64,000 nucleotides of DNA, from the NCBI RefSeq assembly GCF_009753715.1, contig NZ_WQMS01000016.1, forward strand, positions 434,001-498,000, written 5' to 3'. A model generated the notes under the pieces. It made no database searches. It had not been told where the DNA came from and was given only the letters and a program-made list of their open reading frames with translations. The translations under genes were made by a program, and so were the position numbers. This document shows positions 1 through 9,503 of the stretch, in pieces; position 1 is the stretch's first letter, and each line of letters begins with the position of its first letter. Source of the DNA: Sphingomonas horti. Lineage in GTDB: Bacteria; Pseudomonadota; Alphaproteobacteria; Sphingomonadales; Sphingomonadaceae.

Positions 1-333
1 CTTGCCGGCGCCGCCTGGCTCGATCCGGCGCGGCTTGCGCACAGCGCGGCGCATCTGGCCGAGTCCGACGCCGCGCTCGAATGGGCCACGGACCGCGCCT
101 GGGCCGAGCGGTTCGACGGCGCCAGCCTTGATCCCGCAGGGCTCCCGCCGGAATTGCTCCGCCGCCTGGTGCTTCGCATTTTCGCCAGCCACGGCGAGGT
201 TCCCCGCGGCGCGGACCTCGCGCGGCTGATCGCGTCTCTTCAGGCCGGCCGTGCCGCCACGCTGGGCACGCTCAAGGCCGGCCCCGGCACGCGCTGGACC
301 TTCGCTCCCGCGCCTCCGCGGCGGCCGCGCTAG
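1..333 (+). CDS. tilS: tRNA(Ile)-lysidine synthase, C-terminal part (partial)
   Basis: An open frame enters at base 1 and stops at TAG 331-333, giving the last 110 residues of a protein. The segment reads as the helical C-terminal part of TilS, with a run like SAAHLAESDAALEWA. TilS puts lysidine on the CAU anticodon of tRNA-Ile so that it reads AUA. The ATPase core with its PP-loop lies outside the window, so the call rests on this weakly conserved tail and on the neighbour: tilS commonly sits just before ftsH in sphingomonads, although here a minus-strand gene lies between them. A different Ala/Arg-rich protein cannot be excluded. Confidence 0.55.
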   Translation, partial: LAGAAWLDPARLAHSAAHLAESDAALEWATDRAWAERFDGASLDPAGLPPELLRRLVLRIFASHGEVPRGADLARLIASLQAGRAATLGTLKAGPGTRWTFAPAPPRRPR

Positions 334-357
334 CAGGCGACGGCCGCCGCCTGTCGA

Positions 358-984
358 TCAGGCGAAGCGCACCCGCGCCCGGCCGGCTCGCATGCCCATG
401 CCCACGGCGCCGAAGCCCAGGATCATCAATGCCCAGCTCGCCGGCTCCGGCACCGCGTTCGCGTTGAAGGCGATGAAGGTCGGCTGATATTGTTCCGGCC
501 CCTGGCCCGGCCAGGGCAGCAGCCCAGACGGGTTGGTGGTCGCGGTGGTGGACGTCAGCAGCGTCCCGCTCAGCTCATATTCGTCCCAGACCATGCCGGC
601 GCCGAAGCTGACCGTGTTCGTGCCGAGGTGAGCGAACGAGTTGCCCGCGCCCATCTCGGAATGGTTGAACACGGAGGAGCCGTTGTTGTTCAGGTTCAGG
701 TTGAAATCGAGCGTCCGCGTGCCGCTGTTGCCGATGGTCAGCGCGAAGAACGGGAAGATAGAGCCCGCCTGCAGCGTCGTCCATTCTCCGGCGCCGGCCG
801 CGGTCAGCCGATAGGTGAAGGTGTCGCCGGCGACCAGCCCGGTCGTCGTCGGGTCGTCGCTGCCGGCCGCAAGCGACGCCATGCCGCCGCCGCTGTAGAT
901 CACGTTGAAGGTGTAATTGGCGGCTGCCGCCGGCGCCGCCAGCGCGAACAGCATGGCGGTGCCAATCAAGAGATTCCGGGTCAT
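358..984 (-). CDS. PEPxxWA-CTERM sorting domain protein (secreted)
   Basis: A 208-residue exported protein. It starts with a signal peptide (MTRNLLIG, hydrophobic core, AAPAAAA cleavage region) and ends with VPEPASWALMILGFG followed by an Arg-rich tail. That is the PEPxxWA variant of the PEP-CTERM signal that exosortase/archaeosortase-type enzymes recognise in sphingomonads. The body is rich in Gly, Thr, Ser and Asn, as in beta-rich surface proteins. I chose the ATG at 984 because AAGGGGG lies just upstream and the signal peptide starts there; an upstream in-frame ATG at 1056 would put 24 charged residues in front of it. It is divergent from ftsH. No substrate or partner can be inferred. Confidence 0.85.
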   Translation of the reverse strand: MTRNLLIGTAMLFALAAPAAAANYTFNVIYSGGGMASLAAGSDDPTTTGLVAGDTFTYRLTAAGAGEWTTLQAGSIFPFFALTIGNSGTRTLDFNLNLNNNGSSVFNHSEMGAGNSFAHLGTNTVSFGAGMVWDEYELSGTLLTSTTATTNPSGLLPWPGQGPEQYQPTFIAFNANAVPEPASWALMILGFGAVGMGMRAGRARVRFA

Positions 985-1077
985 GCTTACCCCCTTGGTC
1001 AGTTGCTTCTTGCGCGACCGAACCTGGTTTCCCTTATCTTCATATTGTGCGCTCACAGGCGCCGTCCGTCAATCTCG

Positions 1078-1097
1078 CCGCCCGCGCGGCCGGGCGG
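1078..1097. other. GC-rich hairpin between divergent genes
   Basis: CCGCCCG and CGGGCGG are perfect 7-base arms around a 6-base GC loop, in the 204-base gap between the divergent PEP-sorted gene and ftsH. No T-run follows, so it is not an intrinsic terminator. It may sit in the ftsH leader. I saw no convincing -35/-10 pair in the gap. Confidence 0.35.
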
Positions 1098-1188
1098 GGG
1101 CATGCGAACATCCGGTCCACCGCCGCCATTGTCGGTTAACTCCTCGGCACCTATGTTGTGGGCCTGTTCCCCGTGAGATTCGCCTGCG

Positions 1189-3141
<1,953 letters not shown>

Positions 3142-3160
3142 CACCAGCATCACCAAGGGC

Positions 3161-3190
3161 GGCGCCGGAGCAATCCGGCGCCGCTTTTGT
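3161..3190 (+). terminator. Intrinsic terminator of ftsH
   Basis: GGCGCCGGA (3161-3169) and TCCGGCGCC (3174-3182) pair perfectly around a GCAA tetraloop, followed by GCTTTTGTTT. It lies 20 bases after the ftsH stop. Confidence 0.85.
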
Positions 3191-3210
3191 TTGGGTCCCC
3201 GCGGCTCTGC

Positions 3211-3265
3211 CCCCTCACCCCGCTCGCGCTGCGCGCGAGTCGACCTCTCCCCGTCGGGGAGAGGG
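3211..3265. repeat. Family A palindromic repeat, copy 1
   Basis: Two palindromes side by side: a CTCGCGC/GCGCGAG arm pair, then CTCTCCCC/GGGGAGAG. Read on the minus strand it matches 8351-8407 almost base for base (GGGGAGAGG, CGACTCGCG, CGAGCGGGGTGAGGGG). It is intergenic, between the ftsH terminator and the DMT transporter gene. It looks like a REP-type element. Confidence 0.75.
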
Positions 3266-3320
3266 AAACGGCAGCTAACTCCCATTGCAGCCGCGTCGCG
3301 CCCGGCGCAAAGGCGCCGCC

Positions 3321-3767
3321 ATGACGGCGAACCTCCTCTACATCCTCCTCGCGGTTGCCGGCGGCGTGCTGATGGCGGTGCAGGCGCCGACCAATGCGGT
3401 GCTCGCGCGGGCGTCGGGCTCGCCGGTGCTGGCGGCGCTGATCTCGTTCGTGGTGGGGACGGTCGCGCTCGCGGTGCTGCTGTTCGCCGGCAGCGGGCCG
3501 CGCACGCTCCCCGGCGCCCGCGCGCTGCCCTGGTGGGCGTGGATCGGTGGGCTCTATGGCGCCTTCTTCGTCGCGATGGCGGCGTTCGTCGTGCCGCGGA
3601 TCGGCGTCGGCGCCTTGCTGACCGCGGCCGTCGCCGGCCAGCTCGCCGGCGCGCTGCTGCTCGACCATTACGGACTGCTCGGGCTGGAGCCGCGCCCGGC
3701 TACGCTCGCGCGAGTCTTCGGCCTGGTGCTGGTCTTCGCCGGCGCCTTCCTCGTGCGGCGCGGCTGA
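3321..3767 (+). CDS. DMT-superfamily inner membrane protein (DUF606/YdcZ-like)
   Basis: A 148-residue, very hydrophobic protein with about five membrane helices. It begins MTANLLYILLAVAGGVLMAVQAPTN cut across a Gly/Ala-rich first helix and ends with LVFAGAFLVRRG. The length and the repeated small-residue helices match the half-size DUF606 (DctA/YdcZ) branch of the drug/metabolite transporter superfamily. Such proteins work as dimers or as tandem pairs, and their substrates are mostly unknown. I chose the ATG at 3321, preceded by AAAGG; a longer frame from 3285 only adds Arg-rich residues. No partner gene is adjacent. Confidence 0.8.
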   Translation: MTANLLYILLAVAGGVLMAVQAPTNAVLARASGSPVLAALISFVVGTVALAVLLFAGSGPRTLPGARALPWWAWIGGLYGAFFVAMAAFVVPRIGVGALLTAAVAGQLAGALLLDHYGLLGLEPRPATLARVFGLVLVFAGAFLVRRG

Positions 3768-3937
3768 GGCGCGACTAACCCAGGTGAATTCCGTTGCGCA
3801 GGCGCGACGAACGGAGCCGTAACGGGCGGAACTAAGTCCCTGTTCCGGCGCTTTTACAGGCGTGCCAGCCGATGAGTGAGTGGGGCGCCGCGGTCCTCGC
3901 GGATGCTGAAGTGCGGGCTGGCGATCGAAGGAGCGCT

Positions 3938-6358
3938 ATGAAATCTGGATCTTCCCGTCGCCGCGAGCGTCAGGCTTTCTCCGGCGGATCGTCCGTCAAG
4001 CCTACCCTTTTGTGCTTCTCGCACCTGCGCTGGAATTTCGTGTTCCAGCGGCCGCAGCAGCTGATGAGCCGCTTCGCGCGCGATTACCATGTGGTGTTCT
4101 GGGAAGAGCCGATCTTCGACGCGGTTGCGGAGCCGTCGCTGGCGCTGTCGATCTGCGCCAGGTCGGGCGTCACCGTCGCCGTGCCGCACCTGAACCCTGA
4201 CGAGGCCGACCTGCACGAGCGGCAGCTTCGCCGCCTCGCCGACGAGCTGGTCGCCAGCCGCCCGGGCCCGCTGGTGCGCTGGTACTACACCCCGATGATG
4301 CTGCCCTTCTCGCGGCACCTGGCGGCCGACTGCACCGTCTATGACTGCATGGACGAGCTCGCGAATTTCAAGTTCGCGCCGCCCGAATTGCTGCCGCTGG
4401 AGCAGGAGCTGATCGGGCTCGCCGATCTCGTCTTCACCGGCGGCTACAGCCTCTATGAGGCGAAGCGCGGCCGGCACCTGAGCGTCCACGCCTTCCCCTC
4501 CAGCGTCGACGTCCGGCATTTCGGCCAGGCGCGCGCGAAGCAGCCGGACCCGGCCGACCAGGCGAGCCTGCCGCGCCCGCGCTTCGGCTTCTACGGCGTG
4601 ATCGACGAGCGGATGGACCTGGATCTCCTGTCGGAGGTCGCGGCGAAGCGCCCGGACTGGACCTTCGTGATGGTCGGCCCGGTCGTGAAGATCAGCCCCG
4701 ACGATCTCCCCACCCAGCCGAACATCGCCTGGCTGGGCGGCAAGGACTATGCCGAGCTCCCCGCCTATCTGTCGGGCTGGGACGTGGCGATGATGCCGTT
4801 CGCGATCAACGAGGCGACCAGGTTCATCTCGCCGACCAAGACCCCCGAATATCTGGCCGCGGGCCGCCCGGTCGTCTCGACCCCGATCAAGGACGTGATC
4901 CGCCATTATGGCGAGCTCGACGCGGTGCGGATCGCGAGCAATCCGGCCGACTTCATCGCCGCCTGCGAAGCCGCGCTCGCGCTGCCGAAGGAAAACCGCG
5001 AGTGGCTGCGTCCGGTCGACGCGCTGCTGTCGACCATGTCGTGGGACGAGACCGCGTCGCAGATGCAGGCGCTGATCGCCGAGGCAGCCGCCGAGCGCCG
5101 GGCGGTGCAGCCGCGTGCGAACAAGCCGCATTACGATGTGCTCATCGTCGGGGCGGGCTTTGCCGGCTCGGTGATGGCGGAGCGCCTTGCGCGCGATGGC
5201 GGCAAGAAAGTGCTGGTGATCGACCGGCGCCCGCACATCGCCGGCAACGCCTATGATCTGCCGAACGAGGACGGCATTCTCTACCACCTCTACGGCCCGC
5301 ACATCTTCCACACCAACTCGGAAGAGATTTTCGCCTATCTGTCCCGCTTCACCAAGTGGCGGCCGTACGAGCACCGCGTGCTGGCGAGCGTGCGCGACAA
5401 GCTGGTGCCGATGCCGATCAACCGCACCACGCTGAATAGGCTCTACGGGCTCGACCTGCAGACCGACGCCGAAGCGGAAGCGTTCCTGGAAAGCCGCGCC
5501 GAGCCGGTCGACGAGATCAGGACCTCGGCCGACGTCGTCGTCTCCAAGGTCGGGCGCGAGCTCTACGAGACCTTCTTCCAGGGCTATACCCGCAAGCAAT
5601 GGGGCATGGACCCGTCGGAGCTCGACAAGTCGGTGACGTCGCGCGTGCCGACCCGCACCAACACCGACGACCGCTATTTCACCGACCAGTTCCAGGCGAT
5701 GCCGCTGGACGGCTTCACGCGGATGTTCGAGGCGATGCTGGACCATCCGAACATCGAGCTGCGGCTCGGCGTCGAGTGGGAGGATGTGCGGCGCGAGGTG
5801 ATGTACGACAAGCTCGTCTTCACCGGCCCGATCGACGAATATTTCGGCTATCGCTACGGCAAGCTGCCCTACCGCTCGCTGCAATTCCGGCACGAGACCT
5901 TGGACACCGAGCAGTTCCAGCCGGTCGCGGTCGTCAATTACCCGGCCGAAAGCGTGCCCTATACCCGGATCACGGAATACAAATACCTGACCGGGCAGAC
6001 GGCGCCGAAGACCAGCATCACCTACGAATATCCGTCGGCCGAGGGCGATCCCTATTACCCGATCCCGCGGCCCGAGAACCAGGCGCTGTTCAAGCGTTAC
6101 GAGGCGCTTGCGCTGGCCGAGCCCGACGTCGTGTTCGTCGGCCGCCTCGCCACCTACCGCTATTACAATATGGACCAGGTGGTCGGGCAGGCGCTCGCGA
6201 CTTATCGCCGGATGAAGGCGGCCGAGGACGAGCAGCGCGAGGCGCTTGAGGCAGCCGCGCTGCGTGCGACCGCCAGTGAACGCCCGGCCATGTTCGCGCG
6301 TTCGGCATTGATCGCACGCACCGGCAGCTCGGAGGCGGCGGCAACTCCAGCGGAGTGA
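3938..6358 (+). CDS. Glycosyltransferase fused to UDP-galactopyranose mutase
   Basis: An 806-residue two-domain protein. Residues 20-390 resemble a GT-B glycosyltransferase: FSHLRWNFVFQRPQQL near the start and a donor-site stretch TKTPEYLAAGRPVVSTP near residue 300. Residues 398-785 are a complete UDP-galactopyranose mutase, with FAD motif GAGFAG at 405-410, LYGPHIFHT (His455 and His458), FFQGYTRKQWG and a C-terminal GRLATYRYYNMDQV. The mutase makes UDP-galactofuranose, so the fusion suggests the product is handed to a glycosyltransferase or used beside it. I chose ATG 3938, preceded by AAGGAG at ideal spacing; ATG 3872 lacks a ribosome site. The stop overlaps a GTG leading into the SDR gene, so the two are probably co-transcribed. 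Confidence 0.88.
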   Translation: MKSGSSRRRERQAFSGGSSVKPTLLCFSHLRWNFVFQRPQQLMSRFARDYHVVFWEEPIFDAVAEPSLALSICARSGVTVAVPHLNPDEADLHERQLRRLADELVASRPGPLVRWYYTPMMLPFSRHLAADCTVYDCMDELANFKFAPPELLPLEQELIGLADLVFTGGYSLYEAKRGRHLSVHAFPSSVDVRHFGQARAKQPDPADQASLPRPRFGFYGVIDERMDLDLLSEVAAKRPDWTFVMVGPVVKISPDDLPTQPNIAWLGGKDYAELPAYLSGWDVAMMPFAINEATRFISPTKTPEYLAAGRPVVSTPIKDVIRHYGELDAVRIASNPADFIAACEAALALPKENREWLRPVDALLSTMSWDETASQMQALIAEAAAERRAVQPRANKPHYDVLIVGAGFAGSVMAERLARDGGKKVLVIDRRPHIAGNAYDLPNEDGILYHLYGPHIFHTNSEEIFAYLSRFTKWRPYEHRVLASVRDKLVPMPINRTTLNRLYGLDLQTDAEAEAFLESRAEPVDEIRTSADVVVSKVGRELYETFFQGYTRKQWGMDPSELDKSVTSRVPTRTNTDDRYFTDQFQAMPLDGFTRMFEAMLDHPNIELRLGVEWEDVRREVMYDKLVFTGPIDEYFGYRYGKLPYRSLQFRHETLDTEQFQPVAVVNYPAESVPYTRITEYKYLTGQTAPKTSITYEYPSAEGDPYYPIPRPENQALFKRYEALALAEPDVVFVGRLATYRYYNMDQVVGQALATYRRMKAAEDEQREALEAAALRATASERPAMFARSALIARTGSSEAAATPAE

Positions 6359-6363
6359 AGGCC

Positions 6364-7317
6364 ATGGCGGAAAATCGGCCGCGCGTTCTCGTCACCGGCG
6401 GATCGTCGGGCATCGGCTTCGAGCTGGCCCGGCAGTTCGCCGAAAGCGGCCATGACGTGACGCTTGCCGCGCAGGAGGTCGACAAGCTCGAAGCCTCCGC
6501 CGAGCTGATCCGCGAGCGCGCGCCCGACGTCGCGGTCGACACGATCGCCGCCGATCTCGCGTCGGAAGCCGGCGTCTATCAGCTCCACCGCGAGCTGAAG
6601 GCGCAGGGTCTGGTCGACATCGTCTGCGCCAATGCCGGCATCGGCTCGGGCGGCGGCGACTTCACCGAAACCGATCTCGATCAGGAGCTGCGGCTGATCG
6701 ACCTCAACGTGCGCGGCCTGGTCCAGCTGTCGAAGCTGGTCGCCCGCGACATGGCGGAGCGCGGGGAGGGCCGCATCCTCTACACCGCCTCGATCGCCGG
6801 TATCATGCCGGGCCCGTTCGAGGCGGTCTATGCCGCGTCCAAGGCGTTCGTGCGCTCGTTCGGCGAGGCGCTGCGCAACGAGCTCGCCGACAAGGGCATC
6901 CACGTCACCGTGTTCATGCCCGGCCCGACCGAGACCGACTTCTTCGCCCGCGCGAACATGGAGAATACGCCCGCCGGCCAGGCGGCCAAGGACGATGCCG
7001 CCGATGTCGCCGCGCAGGCGATCCAGGCGCTGCAGGCGGATCGCCACGCCGCGCTGACCGGCAGCCTGAAGACTCGCGTGCAGGGCCAGGTCGCCAAATG
7101 GCTGTCGGACCCGGCCCGCGCCGCCGTCCATCGCAAGCAGACGGAGCCGCTGGACCGCGAGGGGCAGGACAGCGGCGGCCTCGGCCCCGCCGCGATCGGC
7201 GGCCTGTTCTTCGTCGGCGCGCTCGCCGCCGCCGGCACCGCCGCCTGGCTGCAAAGCCGCGAAGAACCGGCACGCCGCCGCGAGCCGAAGGCGGACTTCG
7301 AGGTGGCCGGGCGATAG
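6364..7317 (+). CDS. SDR family NAD(P)-dependent oxidoreductase
   Basis: A classical short-chain dehydrogenase of 317 residues. The cofactor motif TGGSSGIG is at about residues 12-19, and NAGIGS marks the central strand. The catalytic triad is Ser143, Tyr156 and Lys160 (YAASK). After residue 230 there is an extra tail with one predicted membrane helix (GGLFFVGALAAAGTAAWL), so the enzyme is probably tethered to the inner membrane. The substrate is not predictable. It lies 5 bases after the mutase fusion, which argues for one transcript and possibly a role in the same sugar or envelope modification. The ATG at 6364 has GGAG eight bases upstream. Confidence 0.88.
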   Translation: MAENRPRVLVTGGSSGIGFELARQFAESGHDVTLAAQEVDKLEASAELIRERAPDVAVDTIAADLASEAGVYQLHRELKAQGLVDIVCANAGIGSGGGDFTETDLDQELRLIDLNVRGLVQLSKLVARDMAERGEGRILYTASIAGIMPGPFEAVYAASKAFVRSFGEALRNELADKGIHVTVFMPGPTETDFFARANMENTPAGQAAKDDAADVAAQAIQALQADRHAALTGSLKTRVQGQVAKWLSDPARAAVHRKQTEPLDREGQDSGGLGPAAIGGLFFVGALAAAGTAAWLQSREEPARRREPKADFEVAGR

Positions 7318-7386
7318 GCTTATAGCACCGTCTTTCCATCCGCCGTTGATGTGATAGTGTCGCATCAACAGGTGGAGGCGCGGACG

Positions 7387-8337
7387 ATGTTGATCTCGTT
7401 GCTCTTTCTGGTTGCGCAATCGGCGGCGCCCCAGGCCGGGCGGGCGGCCGATGCGGCCCCCGCCGCCGGCGACCCGACCATCGTGGTGGAAGGGACGGCC
7501 AAGACCGACGCCCAGATCCGCACCGAAGCCAAGACTTTCGTCCGCGCGGTCGCCGCTGCGCCCGATACCTCCGATCAGCTCGCGCGCTGGAACGAAGCCA
7601 TCTGCCCGAAGGTGATCGGCGCCCTGCCGGACGAGGAAAAGCCGATCCTGGAGCGCATCCGTGAGGTCGCGAAGGATGCCGGCATCAAGCTGTCGAAGCG
7701 CAAGCATTGCGATCCGAACATCCTGGTCGCCTTTACCAGCGATCCCTCCGGCGTCGTCCGCGAAGTGTTCGAAAAGCAGCCGCACCGGGCGCGAAGCATT
7801 CCCGTCGCGGCGCGGAGCGACCTGATCTCGGGTGCCTATCCGGTCCGCTGGTGGTACGACCTGAAGCTGGAGGGCCGCTACGGCGAAGCGCCGATCGGCG
7901 ACAATCCGGCGCTGCTGAACGCGCTCGACACCACCCGCGGCTCGGTCTCGATGGGCAAATTCGCCCAGTCCGAAAACCAGGCCGGCAACGTCGCCGACTA
8001 TAGCAGCAGCCTGATCGGCACCAAGAGCCGGCAGAGCATCGGCGCGGCGACCATCGTGATCGACGTGAACCGGGTGAAGAAGCTGTCGCACGACGCGCTC
8101 GCGTCCTACGTCGCCATGGTCGCGCTCGCCCCGCTGAAGCTGCCGCCCAAGCCGGTGCCGACGCCGACCATCACCAACCTGTTCCGGGAAACGCCCGACG
8201 ATCGCGCGGAGGACCTGACCGAATGGGACCGCGCCTATCTCGCCGCCCTCTACAAGGTCGCCGCCAACCGCTCCGCCGACAATCAGCGCTCGTCGATGAC
8301 CGCCACCATCGCCAGGCACATGCGCGGCGACCAGTAG
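7387..8337 (+). CDS. Secreted protein of unknown function
   Basis: I do not recognise this 316-residue protein. It opens with a short signal peptide (MLISLLFLVAQSAAPQAG). The mature part starts with Pro/Ala-rich sequence and TIVVEGTAK, and carries two cysteines about 30 residues apart (AICPK and KHCDPN), which could form a disulfide. The C-terminal half is Pro-rich before a helical end. Similar 'TIVVEG' secreted proteins are frequent in sphingomonads. ATG 7387 is preceded by GGTGGAGG, whereas an upstream in-frame start at 7351 adds a hydrophilic stretch ahead of the signal peptide. No operon partner is evident; palindromic repeats follow the stop. Confidence 0.7.
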   Translation: MLISLLFLVAQSAAPQAGRAADAAPAAGDPTIVVEGTAKTDAQIRTEAKTFVRAVAAAPDTSDQLARWNEAICPKVIGALPDEEKPILERIREVAKDAGIKLSKRKHCDPNILVAFTSDPSGVVREVFEKQPHRARSIPVAARSDLISGAYPVRWWYDLKLEGRYGEAPIGDNPALLNALDTTRGSVSMGKFAQSENQAGNVADYSSSLIGTKSRQSIGAATIVIDVNRVKKLSHDALASYVAMVALAPLKLPPKPVPTPTITNLFRETPDDRAEDLTEWDRAYLAALYKVAANRSADNQRSSMTATIARHMRGDQ

Positions 8338-8350
8338 AGCGGGCTTAGCG

Positions 8351-8407
8351 CCTCTCCCCAGAGGGGAGAGGGCGACTCGCGGCGAAGCCGCGAGCGGGGT
8401 GAGGGGG
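8351..8407. repeat. Family A palindromic repeat, copy 2
   Basis: CCTCTCCCC/GGGGAGAGG is followed by CGACTCGCGG/CCGCGAGCG and GGGGTGAGGGG. It is the inverted counterpart of copy 1 at 3211-3265, and forms a head-to-head pair with the element at 8444-8502, as in bacterial interspersed mosaic elements. Confidence 0.75.
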
Positions 8408-8443
8408 CGAGAGCGACGCGAAGCGAGCGTGGATGGGGCTTAG

Positions 8444-8502
8444 CCCTCACCCTCCCGCCGCGTTGCGGCGGGCCCCTCCCTCTCCCGCAAGCGGGAGAGG
8501 GG
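8444..8502. repeat. Family A-related palindromic repeat, copy 3
   Basis: It begins CCCTCACCC and contains CCCGCCGC/GCGGCGGG and CTCTCCCGC/GCGGGAGAG palindromes. It sits in opposite orientation to 8351-8407 across a 36-base spacer. Together they fill the gap between two unrelated genes. Confidence 0.65.
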
Positions 8503-8567
8503 CTCCCAGGACCTCCGCTTCCACAACCGTCTGGCCTCTCGCACGTTTGCCGACTAATCCCCCTGCC

Positions 8568-9434
8568 ATGTCTCGGATCGCATTTATCGGCATGGGCGTG
8601 ATGGGCGCCCCGATGGCTCGCCACCTCGCGCACAAGGGCCATGAGCTCACCGTCTACAACCGATCGCCCGCCAAGGCTGAGCGCTGGGTGGCGGAGAATG
8701 GCGGGCGCATGGCGTCGAGCGCGATGGAAGCGGGCGAGGGACAGGACGTCGTCATCACCTGCGTCGGCAATGACGATGACCTCGCCGAAGTCACTTTGGG
8801 CCGCGAAGGCGCGTTCCGGACGATGCGCCCCGGCAGCCTGTTCATCGACCACACCACCGTCTCGGCAAAGATCGCGCGGCAGCTGGCGGTCGAGGGCAAG
8901 ACGCACGAGATATTGTGCGTCGACGCGCCGGTCTCGGGCGGGCAGGTGGGGGCGGAGAACGGCACGCTCTCGGTGATGTGCGGCGGGCGCGACAAGGCCG
9001 TCGAGGCGGCGCGGCCCTATATGGAAGCCTATGGCGCGCGGATCACTCATGTCGGGCCCGCCGGCGCCGGCCAGACCACCAAGATGGTCAACCAGATCTG
9101 CATCGCCGGCGCCGTCCAGGGCCTGGCCGAGGCGCTTCGCTTCGCCCAGCATGCCGATCTCGATCTCGACAAGGTGTTCGAGGCGGTGTCGGGCGGCGCG
9201 GCCGCCAGCTGGCAGATGCTCAACCGCTGGAAGACGATGGCCGCCGACGATTTCGATTTCGGCTTCGCGATCGATTGGATGCGCAAGGATCTGGGCCTCG
9301 CGATCGACGAAGCCCGGACCAACGGCGCGACGCTGCCGGTCGCCAGCCTCGTCGACCAATTCTACGCCGACTGCCAGGCTCTCGGCTATGGCCGCCAGGA
9401 CACCAGCGCCATCATCCGACGCCTGCCGAAATGA
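8568..9434 (+). CDS. NAD(P)-dependent beta-hydroxyacid dehydrogenase
   Basis: A 288-residue member of the 3-hydroxyisobutyrate dehydrogenase/6-phosphogluconate dehydrogenase-like family, which oxidises beta-hydroxyacids or reduces the matching semialdehydes. The N-terminus has the Rossmann motif GMGVMGAPMA. The substrate motif DAPVSGG lies near residue 125, and the catalytic lysine is Lys172 in TTKMVNQ. The family cannot be split by eye into 3-hydroxyisobutyrate, tartronate semialdehyde or glyoxylate/succinic-semialdehyde reductases. Start ATG 8568 (MSRIAFIGMG) puts the dinucleotide motif at the N-terminus as expected; the frame upstream runs through the repeat and is not coding. There is no operon partner. 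Confidence 0.88.
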   Translation: MSRIAFIGMGVMGAPMARHLAHKGHELTVYNRSPAKAERWVAENGGRMASSAMEAGEGQDVVITCVGNDDDLAEVTLGREGAFRTMRPGSLFIDHTTVSAKIARQLAVEGKTHEILCVDAPVSGGQVGAENGTLSVMCGGRDKAVEAARPYMEAYGARITHVGPAGAGQTTKMVNQICIAGAVQGLAEALRFAQHADLDLDKVFEAVSGGAAASWQMLNRWKTMAADDFDFGFAIDWMRKDLGLAIDEARTNGATLPVASLVDQFYADCQALGYGRQDTSAIIRRLPK

Positions 9435-9503
9435 GAGCCTCTCGCAAGCGGAGAGTTGAAGAAACTCTGTCCTACACGGCCATGATCTCGCTATGCAGGC
9501 GGA

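Noticed and set aside
3823-3849. CGGAAC/GTTCCG palindrome before the mutase fusion gene, resembling an SOS or ECF site
   Set aside because: GAAC and GTTC face each other with nine bases between, not the direct GTTC-N7-GTTC repeat, and no matching -10 is visible.
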